64,000 nucleotides of DNA from Amaurobius ferox (taxonomy: Eukaryota > Arthropoda > Arachnida > Araneae > Amaurobiidae). The stretch covers positions 151,796,678 to 151,860,677 of the forward strand of contig OX578136.1 in assembly GCA_951213105.1 (NCBI GenBank). Direction: 5' to 3'. Shown here one piece after another: positions 12,571 through 23,530 of the stretch; position 1 is the first letter of the stretch; each line of letters starts with the position of its first letter. Under the pieces are notes generated by a model. It did not search any database, was not told the origin of the DNA, and saw only the letters and a program-made list of their open reading frames with translations. Made by a program: the position numbers and the translations under genes.

Positions 12571-12615
12571 CTTAACACTTTGCTAACTGGCCACGAGTAT
12601 ACTCGTGTTTGCATG
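12571..12615. mobile_element. piggyBac-like terminal sequence with 16-bp palindrome
   Basis: A TTAA tetranucleotide is followed by cactttgctaactggcc and the perfect palindrome cacgagtatactcgtg (12592-12607). A TTAA-flanked end containing a gtatac palindrome resembles piggyBac-type termini. No opposite end was found, so this is a solo or broken end at best. Confidence 0.3.
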
Positions 12616-13094
12616 CCCATACAGTTTATTAAAGCTTATTTAAATGTTTTCATGTTATATTCAATTGCGGAAAAATAGTCTGCTGCACGGGATAGTTTTG
12701 GCTTGAAGTAGTCGGTCAGCAATGTGAAAAATTCAAACATTTTTCTGTCTGTCTTTCTCGAGGGAAATAATGTGCGAAATTCATATGCATAAAATATATT
12801 TTTAACCATTTCATCTAATATCTCCATTAAGAAAAATCCCTGAGCTTTATTCAGATTACCTTTTAAGGATATACACCAAAAGTACATTAATATAAGGGAG
12901 TTATTATCAAGGGGCCAGTGTTATATCAAGAGCCCATATCTTCAAACTATAAATAAGCTTTCATTATGTTACTACTGAAACGAATAAATATTTTCGACAT
13001 TTATGGATCGCGGAAAATTCCGGGTATCCAAAATCCCAAAGTATGTTTTCCAAGGACTAGTTGCAGCCCACGAATCATTAGTTGACGGTGCTAT

Positions 13095-13262
13095 ACAGTC
13101 CATTTGGTATATAGTTCTATAGACAGTTCATTTAGTACGCAGTCTTATAAACTGTTGATTTGGCCTACAGTCAGTCCTTTTGATCTACAGTCCTATAGAC
13201 AATCCTTTTGGTCTACAGTCCTACAGACAGTCATTTTGATTTAAAGCCCTTAGTTCTACAGT
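13095..13262. repeat. Degenerate ~28-bp minisatellite
   Basis: About six diverged units of the form tctacagtcctatagacaatccttttgg are present, clearest at 13188-13247. It lies just beyond the donor of the GATA exon, inside the following intron. Confidence 0.7.
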
Positions 13263-13338
13263 CCGACTAATTGCTGTGCCCAGAAGTTCACTCTGATGGA
13301 GTGAATATTTTAATATACGTATAAAAATAGAGACTCAC

Positions 13339-13633
13339 CGTGATGGGAAGGCCTGTATCCGTGGACGGCCCTTGCGGCCGCAGGGCTGGCGTAGTAGGTG
13401 GCGGCGTTCACGGGGTTTCCGTTACTGTCCAGAGAGTGGAAGAAAACATCCACGTCGTCGGGGGCCAGGAGGTTGCCCCCGGATGGGGCCGAGTCGTAGG
13501 GCCAGCCGCGACTCGCAGCACCCTGCTCGCCGCCGGACACCTCCATCACGATAGTCAGCTTACCAGCGGTTGACCATCCACTGGTCCGGAGCGGGGGCAG
13601 CGATCAGCGACGGCGACGTCGTCCAGAGACGAC
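13339..13633 (-). CDS. GATA2/3-like (grain): GATA1/2/3-class transcription factor, first coding exon
   Basis: GATA2/3 factors are nuclear zinc-finger proteins that bind WGATAR sites; the fly member is grain. This exon has an acceptor (T-rich tract, ttttcag, AG at 13635-13634), a 5' UTR (13547-13633), the start codon at 13546 and 69 full codons, then a donor (acg/gtgagt, GT at 13338-13337). It ends one base into a codon (phase 1). The peptide starts MEVSGGEQG. Residues about 27-47 ([20 protein letters not shown]) match the GATA2/GATA3 block [20 protein letters not shown], followed by a [10 protein letters not shown] segment and RPSHHG, like PPTHHG in GATA3. A GTG codon directly precedes the ATG, but ATG gives the conserved MEV start. 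The zinc fingers must be encoded to the left, beyond or far into the next intron. GC content is far above the neighbourhood. Confidence 0.87.
13560..13577 (-). promoter_or_regulatory. Upstream ORF in GATA 5' UTR
   Basis: A five-codon ORF (M-V-N-R-W-stop) lies 13 bases upstream of the main ATG in the same exon. It overlaps a donor-like ctg/gtaagc sequence. Short uORFs so close to the start can lower or tune translation, but that role is inferred. Confidence 0.5.
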
Positions 13634-16600
13634 CTGAAAATAGAAAAAAAAATTGAATATTAAATTAAGTAATTAATAAATAATTTATAAATATACAATG
13701 GTAAACATTGAATATGCAATTATATGAGCAAAAACATAAATCGCACCCAAATGTAGTCGAATCTCCGTCATGAATCTGACTTCGATGATAAACTATACAT
13801 TCTACGATTGTCAGAATACTCGTCTCAAATTTCCCGCAAAATATCCCTTTCACGAGTACATTTTCCCTCACTCATTATATAATAATAAAAATAAAATTAT
13901 TTCAGTTTATTGAGTCATCCAAATAGGAGATAATTTATTCCAATTAAGAGATAATTTCCATTAAAGCACAAAGCACCATTAAAGTCATCCAATTAAAGCA
14001 CACATTTTGTTGTAACACTACAACCACAATTCTGTTGTAAACATTCTTTCAAAAATTTTCTTTTTTTATGTGATCGGATTTTTTTGTATGAAGGAATTTC
14101 TCAACGATTTAGAAGCACTGGCCTTCGTGAATGTCGGTGGCCATTCGCCATTTTGCGAGTAAAGATTAATCAGCAGTGGTCTCTTAAAATTGAACTCTTT
14201 AATGTCTGCCTTTTGATGAAAAGTGGAAGTGGGAAGATTTTTCTTCCGGAGAATCTTCATACGATTGCCCTGAGTTAATGGATATGTGTAGAAAACAGGG
14301 CAAGAAAACTGGTACTTTAAAGAGTTCATGCAAATTTCCAACTCTTGCCACAGAAAACTGCATGGTAATGTGGGGGCGTCGTTAGTAGTTTCATAGTAAG
14401 CATAATTCTATCTGAGAGAGGGAGAGGGGTAAAGTTTATTCATGACGAAAACAAAAGATGTTTATGAAGTAAAGAAAGGTAGAAAGTTTAGCAGGCATTG
14501 TTGCTCAATCTGAACCAGTGTTACTCAGCAGCCAATTCGGTGCGGTCATCAGATTGTTTTTTACCGTAGAAACGGCATAGGGTTTAACTTACCGAAAATA
14601 GGCCAAGTTGACTGTGAGGAGCCTTTTCAATTTTTCTCAAATTTATGCGGACCATCTGAAGTTATGTTTAAAAATAGAAAGTATTGTGATGTGACATTTT
14701 AGATGCAGACAACCACAGCAATATAAACGTAACTTAAAATCACAGTAATTTTATTTAAATAATTCTTACACGACCCTATATATCACACCAGGTTACTTTG
14801 AAACTTAAAAAAAAAAATTACAATTTTTCTAAAATTTTCTTGTTAGACTTCAGTTATTGAAAAACCTTTTCTTTTTATTTCGGACCTTCATGGTAAAAAT
14901 TGGGGGCCCCTGATTTATACATGGCCAAGCCAGTAGGCCATGCATAACATCAAGTTCTGATCATAAACCAAAGAAATTATAGAAAGACAGGGAGCTAATC
15001 ACTGGCGCTTCCAGAAAGGGGGTACAAATGGACCACCCTAACATTTTCTGTAATTCTGACTGTACATATTACAGAATTTTATTAATGTCCGAATTTTTCC
15101 ATTCTTCTTTCTGTGTATTTCTTTTTACCTATCTGTGGATGATGACCATAATGGTGAATGAATATGTCTAAGGCTATAATGTAGTCATGGTATCCGGCAC
15201 CATGAAATCTTAGTGCGGAGTCGAAAGGGACTGGGTGGTTCACCAAAGGAAGGTGAAAGAGAGTGCAAATGCACCCCGACCACTAAAAATAAATTATGAA
15301 TACTTCGTCTTTAAAATTTACTCATCTTAATTCCTTGATGTCTCCAATTTTACTTAAAACGAAAAAATATATTTACTCAGAGACTCAGATAGTAATTCAA
15401 AATGATATTCATAGCCCAAGCTGATCTTACAGTAGTTTCAGAAGGAACTGTTGGAATGGGCTTAACCTATATATCATGCAGTCGCAAAATAGATAAAATT
15501 AAAACATTCTAAAATGAAATCCAACGAAATTATCTAATAAAATCTGCAATGGATTTATTTAAAAAAGAATCTTAATATCAATTATAGTAGGAATGTTACA
15601 ATTGATCTTTAGATCATTTTGTAAATAGCAATACTTAATTTATTCACCAATTCATCGTAATTAGTCGCACATCATTTATTAATTTCTTCATTTATTGATT
15701 AAAATTAATACTTCATTTATTAGTTAATACGTAAATCAGTTGATATTACATATAGTATTAATTAATGTCAACTTCTATTAAACATCTTATATCGAAATTT
15801 CAGAATAATCATCATCATCATCGACTTTTACTAAACACCATTAAAGTCATGGTAAATTAGGAAATAATTATGTACAGTAAAATATTTGCATCTTCAAATG
15901 TTACTGGTTATGGCACTGAAAGAGGGTTATTTTTATCAGTGGCGATACACACTAAGGAGGACCTTGGCGTTTACCTATCATTTTCTTCATTACTGCATTC
16001 CTGTCATCACAATATTGTTAATTACGGTTAATGTTGAAATAGAATAAGATACTGCATTTTCCTATATTACACCCTGTATTGTTTAGACAATTGTTTATTA
16101 GGAAAACAGGTATTAATTGCATTACACGTCATATGCTGTAATTATATTGTGTGTGATATAATTTTAATGTGTGTGATATAATTTTATTTTTGTATATATT
16201 TTATATGTTACCTCTAGGAAGTATTACTTACTTTAGAGTTCTTTTATATGAGTAATGTTAAGTCTTTGTGTATTATGCTGCTCTGAGAATAAGTGATGTT
16301 TGAGATTAATCATGTTTATGCAAATATGTAAATAACTATATTTACCTTTAGAAATTAGTTTGTATAGACATATGCCATTTCAAAATGCTTAACATATGCT
16401 TTAACATGTATCTTTTATAGATCCAAACATACGAGTAGATGTGTGTTTTGTATGTTATTGCATATTGCACTGGGGGTAGATGCAAGAGAGTTAACTGCTA
16501 TAATTGACAACTTACTTGCAGTACCTGTAGTATATTATCTGTTTTATTTAGTATGATTGATTGATTGTACTACACTGTATGTACTACTGCAGTAATACTA

Positions 16601-18528
16601 CACTTACTAATCTACACTGTATAATTGTATTAACGAGAAAAGGGAAATAAAACGTTTTTACTTTTTTATGCATGAGAAATATTGGAAAACCAATTTCTTT
16701 CCCTCTCCCCCCCCCCCCCAGGCCAGCTTTGTCTATCGATTAAATTACTCAGATTATATTGAAACTAGGTTAATTACTCGGTCATTTTAAAAGTATCAGT
16801 AAAGTATCAGTGGTGTGTTATAATACCCCCCCCCTTCCCAAATTATTACGTTTTCTGAAGCTTATAACCGAAATACTCATAATTCAGAGATTTCATGGTG
16901 GCCACGCATATTTAGAAAACTATAAATACAAAACTTAAACTTTTATACAAAAAGGAAAATTAGTTTTAAATGTCATATACAAAAGATAATAGGTTTGAAA
17001 AGGAGAAGTGGGGGGGGGGGGGGTCACGGGGGGGGGGGTCACCGAAGGTGATATCTTCATCATCTCCTTTAGTAAGGACAATTTCGGCTTCAGGAGACTG
17101 GTTGGGAATAAAAATAATTACATGCATAACCATCAATCATCCAATAGCCACGCTTTGCACCGCTTCGTAATTACAGCCACTCATCAGGAAGGGGCAGGTG
17201 AGGAAAGTTCTAACAGGGCAGCGATTTCTGTCGAATAACTATGCAGAAAGAGCTCTTTCAATCCACGCTTTCCACACCTTTGGACTGGTGTTTCGGTTTT
17301 GGATAGAGAAAACTATGAAACCAATCCAAAAATAGTGTAGATATGACAGCACTTTGTTGGTGATAAAAGTTATGATACAGGAACTCTATATATTGCCCGA
17401 CTGGAATTGTTGCCAGACAAAATAACCGTAGTAACTACCACTAAATTCAATTTGTTTGTCAGCACTTTGGAATTTTAATAGATTTCTGGCATTAAACATC
17501 GAAAAAATATCTGAAGCGTGAAAATCCTCTCGAATTCTTATATATTAATATCCTATATAGATTAGATTAATTTGCATCAAAAACAACATCGAAGTGGGGA
17601 AAATGTTTTTTTTTTTTTACTTTTGTTTTGTGTTGTTATTTAAAAGAGCGTTCTTAAAGGAGGGGGGAGGGGGGAGTTAAAAACAGGTTAGTCAAACTGA
17701 TTAATTATGGTTGCATTCAGTTAACTTGATATATAATCAAGTAAGTTGAATTCAACCAATAAATATCTTAATGCATTGTATATATAAATTGGTTTCAATC
17801 AAATAAATAAAAACAAAATGCCTATATGTAATCATTATGCAGCATTTTGCATGCAAACAGAATTTCATTCTCTCAGTTTACAATATATGACCATATTGCA
17901 TGCATTGATTGCTCCGGAAATAATTATTCTTGGATGATATAAATGCTATAAGAATCTCGATTTTTAAATAACTATTATTCTTATCATGGGACATACAAAA
18001 ATAATATATCTAGTTCCCATTTTTTGTGAAATGCATTTAATTTAACGACGATACATATATTCGTTTTTAAGTTATCGTAATTATATATTTTCGTATGTGT
18101 GCAAAGTGTGCTCAGGAATTCTTGAAACGCTTGTTAAAATCTCGAATTCGAAAATTTTCGGAAACGCTATTTTTTTTTTATATAATAGTATGAAAAAAAG
18201 TGCAAAATGATCTGGCTGTGTATCCAATACACGGTTTCCCCCACAGAGAAATAAAGTTTGACTTTGTGGAGAAAATAATATCACAAATTTTAAAGCTTTC
18301 TTTTTATTCGATTTTGCTGGAAATTAACAAAATGAATATCTGTCGATCAGAGAAATATCGCGCTCCCTCTGAGAAAGTTAAATTTCGTATGCCTCGAGAA
18401 CGAATCGTGATAACTGCTAAGCAAGGGTGCCTATTTATTTCTGGTTAAAAGCACTTACAAATCTTTCACTCATTTTAGAAGATAAACATATTTATATCTT
18501 TATGATTTTTTTTCCTTTAAATAAAAAA
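13634..18528. other. Probable GATA intron sequence, AT-rich
   Basis: No coding exon recognised. It holds a dispersed repeat copy (15105-15245), C and G runs near 16711 and 17010-17038, and at about 18070-18180 (minus strand) one copy of a repeat containing cgaattcgagattttaac followed by ctgagcacac. Assignment to the intron depends on the proposed first exon at 48960-49300. Confidence 0.35.
15105..15245 (+). repeat. Dispersed repeat R4, copy 1
   Basis: It is similar to 28665-28815: gtatttcttttt, then ggatgatgacc(a/g)t(a/g)atggtg, tgaatatgt, and a later ggactgggtggttcacc versus ggactcagtagtgtacc. Family unknown. Confidence 0.5.
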
Positions 18529-18541
18529 GGAAAGTAAAATG

Positions 18542-18934
18542 TTGTTGTTGTTGTTGAGACCCAGACCATCCGACCTACCAGAAAGGTGTAAGGTAACCGG
18601 TTGGACGGCCGGGAAATGCCACCCAATTTAGACCGGAACCCAGTGGGGGGAGGCATCCACAAGGACCGTACCCTCCTTTCCCTACCACCAACCTCTCGGA
18701 AGGACTTACGAACCCACATGTTTAACGTGATCGTACACCGCATGAACACGGCGGCAGTTGTGGCAGCGTGCAAATCCAGAGCGTAAACCACCGGGTTACC
18801 GCGCCCGAAATGTGCCAACAGCACGCGGTGTTCCCAGGTGGTCACCCACCCAAGTACTAACCGCGCCCGATGCTGCCTGACTTCGGTGATCTAACGAGAA
18901 CCGGTGTTTTCAGCACGGTACGGCCGTTGACATT
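18542..18934 (-). mobile_element. Full-length chimeric 5S rRNA-tRNA SINE, copy A
   Basis: Read on the minus strand, the element starts with a 118-base 5S rRNA-like head (18931 to 18814), continues with a tRNA-like unit (A-box-like region near 18795-18775) and a conserved body, and ends with a (CAA)n tail, seen as gttgtt repeats on the plus strand. Imperfect target duplications, 11 of 13 bases alike, flank it (18529-18541 and 18935-18947). The B box is missing from the tRNA part, as in copy B. The family is nonautonomous and needs a LINE for movement. The 117-codon minus frame across it is not a gene. Confidence 0.85.
18814..18931 (-). rRNA. 5S rRNA-derived head of SINE copy A (not a functional 5S gene)
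   Basis: It matches the animal 5S order: gccaacggccgtacc start, cggttctcgttagatcacc, aagtcaggcagcatcgggcg, gttagtacttggg and a gtgctgttggc end. Length 118 fits 5S rRNA. It is continuous with the SINE body and has no free 3' T-run terminator, so it acts as the SINE promoter region rather than as a ribosomal gene. Confidence 0.8.
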
Positions 18935-19072
18935 GGAAAGAGAAATGTGTAATATTTTGAGAAACTGTATATATAAACGATCCGTAAGTGTTGCCATTCT
19001 TTTATGAATAATAAATTACATAAAAAATGACTATTCCTATAAGTGGACGAATGTAACCCCCCTCCCCCCAAG

Positions 19073-20027
19073 CATGGCCGTATCCAGAGATGAAATTGAA
19101 GAGGGGCTGGAGGGAAATTCAAGGGGGCTCAACAGTCTTAAAGGAAGGATTCACCAAAATCACAATTAATCATCAGCATTTATAAACCATAATAGCTACT
19201 ATTATATATTTCAATTCCTACAAATTATTAACAAATAATTGCACATTTATATTTGCAAGCTAGGAGCTGTTGATTATTAATATTCATATATAGCTACTAT
19301 ACATCAATATTAATATATATATATAATAATTACAACAGATTCTAATGCAAGCATTAACTAGTAATAAAGCTGCTAATAATTTGTAGAAACATTTTGAAAG
19401 TTAATGCTTAATATTAACTCGTACCTACTTATCAGTTGATTTTGATTCTATAATGTATAACAGTGAACCTCCCCCCCCCCTCCAGCAATACAAAGGTGTC
19501 CTAAATACTATTGTTATAATTTTTAACACAGAAACGACGGAACACTAGAACGACGGATAATTTTTAACACTAGAACGACGGCAGCGGTCAATCATTCTAG
19601 AAAGATCGTTGATTTGTTCGCTCATTATAAAACCTAGAATAATTTTCTTCTGTGTTTTCAATAACTTTAAGAAAATAAGAAAAGTCATAAAATTTCAATG
19701 GTCTGGGATTAGCCTTTTTGGAGGAATCGTTTCTCAAAGTAGTTATGCGGTCAAAATGACCGCATCCGTTGTTCTAGTGCTAAATATTTTAAAATTAAAT
19801 ATGCAAATAAGTTGATCATTAGTGTAATCGTAAATTCAGCTAAATTCAGAATTCTTTAAAATGAAGTAATGTATAAAAAAATTCAAAGAAATTTTTATGC
19901 AAAATTTGAATGACATTTTATATGAAATTTCATATCACTACTAAAAATCTAATATTTTTATCAGGGGTGCTGAGTATGCCCCTTGGGGTGCTTAGCCCCC
20001 TCTGGCCCCTTCCTAGCTACGGCCCTG
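19073..20027. mobile_element. Nonautonomous TIR element R2, copy A
   Basis: The left end (catggccgtatccagag) and the reverse complement of the right end (cagggccgtagctaggaagg) match in outline. The 8-base flanks (cccccaag and cttcaaag) agree at five positions, which would fit an old hAT-type duplication. A second copy in the same orientation lies at 62405-63119, sharing the gaaattgaagagg start, the cattaactagtaataaagctg core and the cttagccccctctggcccc end. No transposase is present. Confidence 0.6.
19527..19779. mobile_element. piggyBac-like MITE nested in R2 copy A
   Basis: The left terminus cactagaacgacggcagcgg (19568) and the reverse complement of the right terminus (cactagaacaacggatgcgg, ending 19779) match at 17 of 20 bases, and both continue with tca. 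TTAA precedes the left end and CTAA follows the right. Copy B of R2 has only a single TTAA site at this point, which gives an empty-site comparison. The left end is duplicated: a second partial start at 19527 also follows TTAA, 41 bases earlier. No coding capacity. Confidence 0.65.
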
Positions 20028-21093
20028 CTTCAAAGACAATAGACTTCTAGCATTTATCGATTGAAATAACCTGCCGATGACCATAAGATTCACTCAATGT
20101 ATTCGCCAGACTCAGCCAGACACACAAATGTCATTGAAAAATGGTTGATTCGTATTTAGAGACTTTCAAAACATGTTAATCCATCGAAATTGGACGGTCG
20201 GATTTCTGACCCCACTACGATACTTTTCCTTTAAACTCCGGAGTCCTAACACACTCCGATAACTTCGAAAGAAAAGATCCACCAGTACACACGTTAGGTC
20301 TATCTATAGTGAAGTGATCACACCCGATCGAATAAAATTAATTGCAGCACTTTTAGCGGAATTTTTTTATAAAGATAGGATACGGACTCGGCGACAAAGC
20401 GAAACACACGAAAAAGTCAATTACAAAGTTGTAAAGCTTTGTCTAATAGGAATCGACAATAAAACTGTTATGGAAGGTAGTTACATGACACAATCGAGTT
20501 AATGATGAATGGCTATATAATTCAGGAATAATATAATAAACAACATACTTACATGAACAAAAATCTATTGTAGAACCTGTTTAAAATGCTCTCCGTCAGA
20601 AACAATCCGTATTGAATTCCAGAAAGAACGTGATCGTGTACTTTACTGGCAAATATTGTAGGTGTCACCGTGTTAGCGGCGTTGATAATACAATAAGGAC
20701 CTTTCATTACAAAATTATCTGGGTTTCTAAGGATTTTTCTCTGGGAACCTCGCACATTTTATTCAATGCTTTTCTTATACTAGTCCATTTTTGCATGCTG
20801 CGGAACTGATTTATTCACAACCATATTTATACACAACTTAATAATATATTCACTTAATCACAATCACTTATTCACAATCTATACGCAATTTAAACATATA
20901 TTCATTTATTCACAATCACACTTATACACAATTTAAACATATAATTATTTATTCACAATCATACTTATATACAATTTAAACATATATTCATTTATTCACA
21001 ACCACACACACAATCGCTTATTCACAATCATACTTACACACACCTAATCACAATCACATATTCTCAATCAAACTTATACACACCTAATCACAA

Positions 21094-21475
21094 GGGCCAA
21101 CGGCCGTACCGTGCTGAAAACACCGGTTCTCGTTAGATCACCGAAGTCAAGCAGCATCGGGCGCGGTTAGTACTTGGTGGGTGACCACCTCGGAACACCG
21201 CGTGCTGTTGGCCATCTCGGGTGCGGTATCCCCGTGGTTTGCGCGCTAGATTTGCACGCTACCACAAATGCCACCGTGTTCATGCGGAGTACGATCACGT
21301 TAAACATGTGGGTCCGTAAGTCCTTCCGAGAGGTTGGTGGTAGGGGAAGGAGGGTACGGTCCCTGTGGATGCCTCCCCCACTGGGTTCCGGTCTAAATTG
21401 GGTGGCACTTCCCGGCCGTCCATACAGTTACCTTACACCTTTCTGGTAGGTCGGACGGTCTGGGTCTCAACAACA
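21094..21475 (+). mobile_element. Full-length chimeric 5S rRNA-tRNA SINE, copy B
   Basis: A 5S-like head (21096-21213, 118 bases) with the internal control region near 21149-21190 is followed by a tRNA-like segment starting gggtgcggtatccccgtgg (21219), whose A-box region is visible but whose B box is deleted. The body shared with the other copies (gtccttccgagaggttgg, then ctgggttccggtctaaattg) and a short caacaa tail follow. The 14-base sequence acacctaatcacaa is present on both sides (21080-21093 and 21476-21489). It fits a target duplication, but the host is itself a repeat of this unit. Confidence 0.88.
21096..21213 (+). rRNA. 5S rRNA-derived head of SINE copy B (not a functional 5S gene)
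   Basis: It is collinear with animal 5S rRNA from gccaacggccgtacc to cgtgctgttggcc, including aagcagcatcgggcg (21149-21163) and the C-box region. Differences from a typical 5S cluster in the helix after gtacttgg. It runs straight into the tRNA-like unit. Confidence 0.85.
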
Positions 21476-21620
21476 ACACCTAATCACAATCACTTATTCT
21501 TAATCATACTTATACACACTTAATCACAATTACGTATTCACAATCATACTTGTACACACCCAGATAATCATACTTATACACGACTTAATCATACATGTAT
21601 ATTCACTTAATCACTTATAC

Positions 21621-23522
21621 AAAAATTACAAACCCTGTAAAATAATCGCGTTCGGAACAAAATATCGAGATGATTTTATTCACTCTTAACCTCCCATAAA
21701 AGTTGAGAACAAAATGGGCCTTAAACTCCACTTTTGACAAAGAACAGGGATTCGAATTTTAGAACATTTGCAGGGAATTCTTACAGACGCCGACATTTAC
21801 GGAGGTCTCGCGGCGGAGAGAAAGCCTATAAACGATTTTAAAGAATCAATAGAAAGTATTTGTGTAGAAGCGTTTTTATTGTAGGTGAGCGATTTTACTG
21901 CACTGCACTGCAAATCGAGGTTTCCCGAAATAACAAGCTGTGATATTAGGATGAAAAGAAAACAGCAAATGAAAGAAAATTTCATAACTCGAATTTCAAA
22001 AATTTTGCATTTCAGAAATCGTCGCTTTTGGGTGATGAATAAGAGGGATCAGACATTAAAAATTGCATATTCAGCTAGGCAGACATGGTCTAAATTATAA
22101 ATTCAAAAGGTTGTAAATGGAACCGATAAAATGGGTCATTATGAAGATGGTAATTATAGTGGGCAAAACATAATTATTTTACTTGCGTGAAATATCAAGC
22201 TGAACCGATATGGTTTTAAATATTAAAATTAATATAAAACCACCAATTGCTTTATGAATTATTATAACATTAAATTACCTAATAGAGTGTTATTCTTACA
22301 AAAATATATTTGATTAAACTGACGTTTTCTTACACTCACAGCAAGTTTCTCACTTACTCGTATGGAATTTAATTTTAAGTAGACAATTTTTTAAATCACC
22401 CAATATCATTTTACATTTGCAGCACCTCAATATAAGAAGGAAAATGAACGTAGTTATCTTCAAAATATGAGCCTTGGTAGCATGCCAATATTGGCAGTCA
22501 ATATTGACACAATATATGGTTATAATCATAAATGGCTGGAAATATATTTTGCATTACTTGCACATACATTATTTTACATTTTATATTAACATTGCTTTAC
22601 ATTGGAACTTTACGTTATGCTTTATATATTAATATTGCTTTACATTGGAAATATTTGCAAGGAAACAAGGAAAACCCAAGATTTACAATACTAATATGCT
22701 ATTAGAGGAATTTCATCCCTAAAAACAGGCTGTTCACTTTTTTTTTGTTAAAATTCTGAAAAGTTTCTGAATCTATCTAATTGCTACAAAAGACATCATA
22801 ATCAAAGCAACAAAATTGATTACTTATGAATTACTTGCTTAATTACTAATTATTAATTACTAAATTAATTACTTGCTTAAACAAAGAACTGAATACTTCT
22901 CAGGATGGATTGACTTCACTTTCAACAGATAGACAGTCACGACACATGGCATAGGTGGACTCATGTATAAAATTTTTACCATTAGTAAGATATGGAAAAC
23001 AGCGGATCCTACAGAAAATGGCCACTTTATTCAGACAGTCAATATACCATAGCTGTCACTAAAAGCTAAGTTTTATTATATCAGCTGAAATACTAAAACG
23101 GAATCGCATGATACTTATAAAACATTATGCGGATTTCCAGATAATATACATTTCAATAACAGGCAACTGTTAAACTGCCGCTTCTGGATTTAATTAGAAA
23201 GAAATGGGACAATTGCCAACAATAAATAGTTACGTTTTGCAATAGACATAGAATTCGAGGGGTTGGTTGGTCGTAATTCAGGCGTTTTTTGTCATTGTTA
23301 AAATTTGCCATTTTCTTTTTTTTAAATATGAAACCTTCTCCATGGTATAACCGACTTTGGAAGCCACCACTTAAGTACGCATACCCGCGGTGCATTCTTG
23401 CTAAAAGTGCAGTTATCATTTATTTCGTATTGAAAAGCGCTTATAAGTGTGAAACTGGTTGATGAATGCTGATTGCTGCACCAGAAACGCAATGCCTAGT
23501 TATGTTTGCATTGGGCTTTATG
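21621..23522. other. AT-rich DNA, nothing recognised
   Basis: Only chance frames. A short local duplication of ttaatattgctttacattgg occurs near 22590-22650. Confidence 0.5.
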
Positions 23523-23530
23523 CATGAAAC

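Larger units (their letters stand above)
20815..21620. repeat. 40-43-bp satellite interrupted by a SINE
   Basis: Units such as acaatttaaacatatattca...cacttatac repeat with a 43-base period on the left. A shorter 40-base variant with acacctaatcacaatcac appears nearer the SINE and again after it. The array is split by the SINE at 21094-21475. Confidence 0.8.

Noticed and set aside
13340..13573. Plus-strand frames of 60 and 77 codons over the GATA exon
   Set aside because: They are shadows of the CG-rich minus-strand exon; only the minus frame has family similarity and splice sites.
16970..17238. Glycine-rich frames near 17000
   Set aside because: They are produced by a G-run, with no supporting features.
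18492..18845. 117-codon minus frame, and similar frames at 21174-21449 and 24906-25160
   Set aside because: They are translations of the SINE; all copies share them because of repeat homology, not protein conservation.
21096..21213. Functional 5S rRNA gene
   Set aside because: The 5S-like sequence runs directly into a tRNA-like unit and SINE body, has no T-run terminator after it, and is repeated with the same body at 18814-18931.
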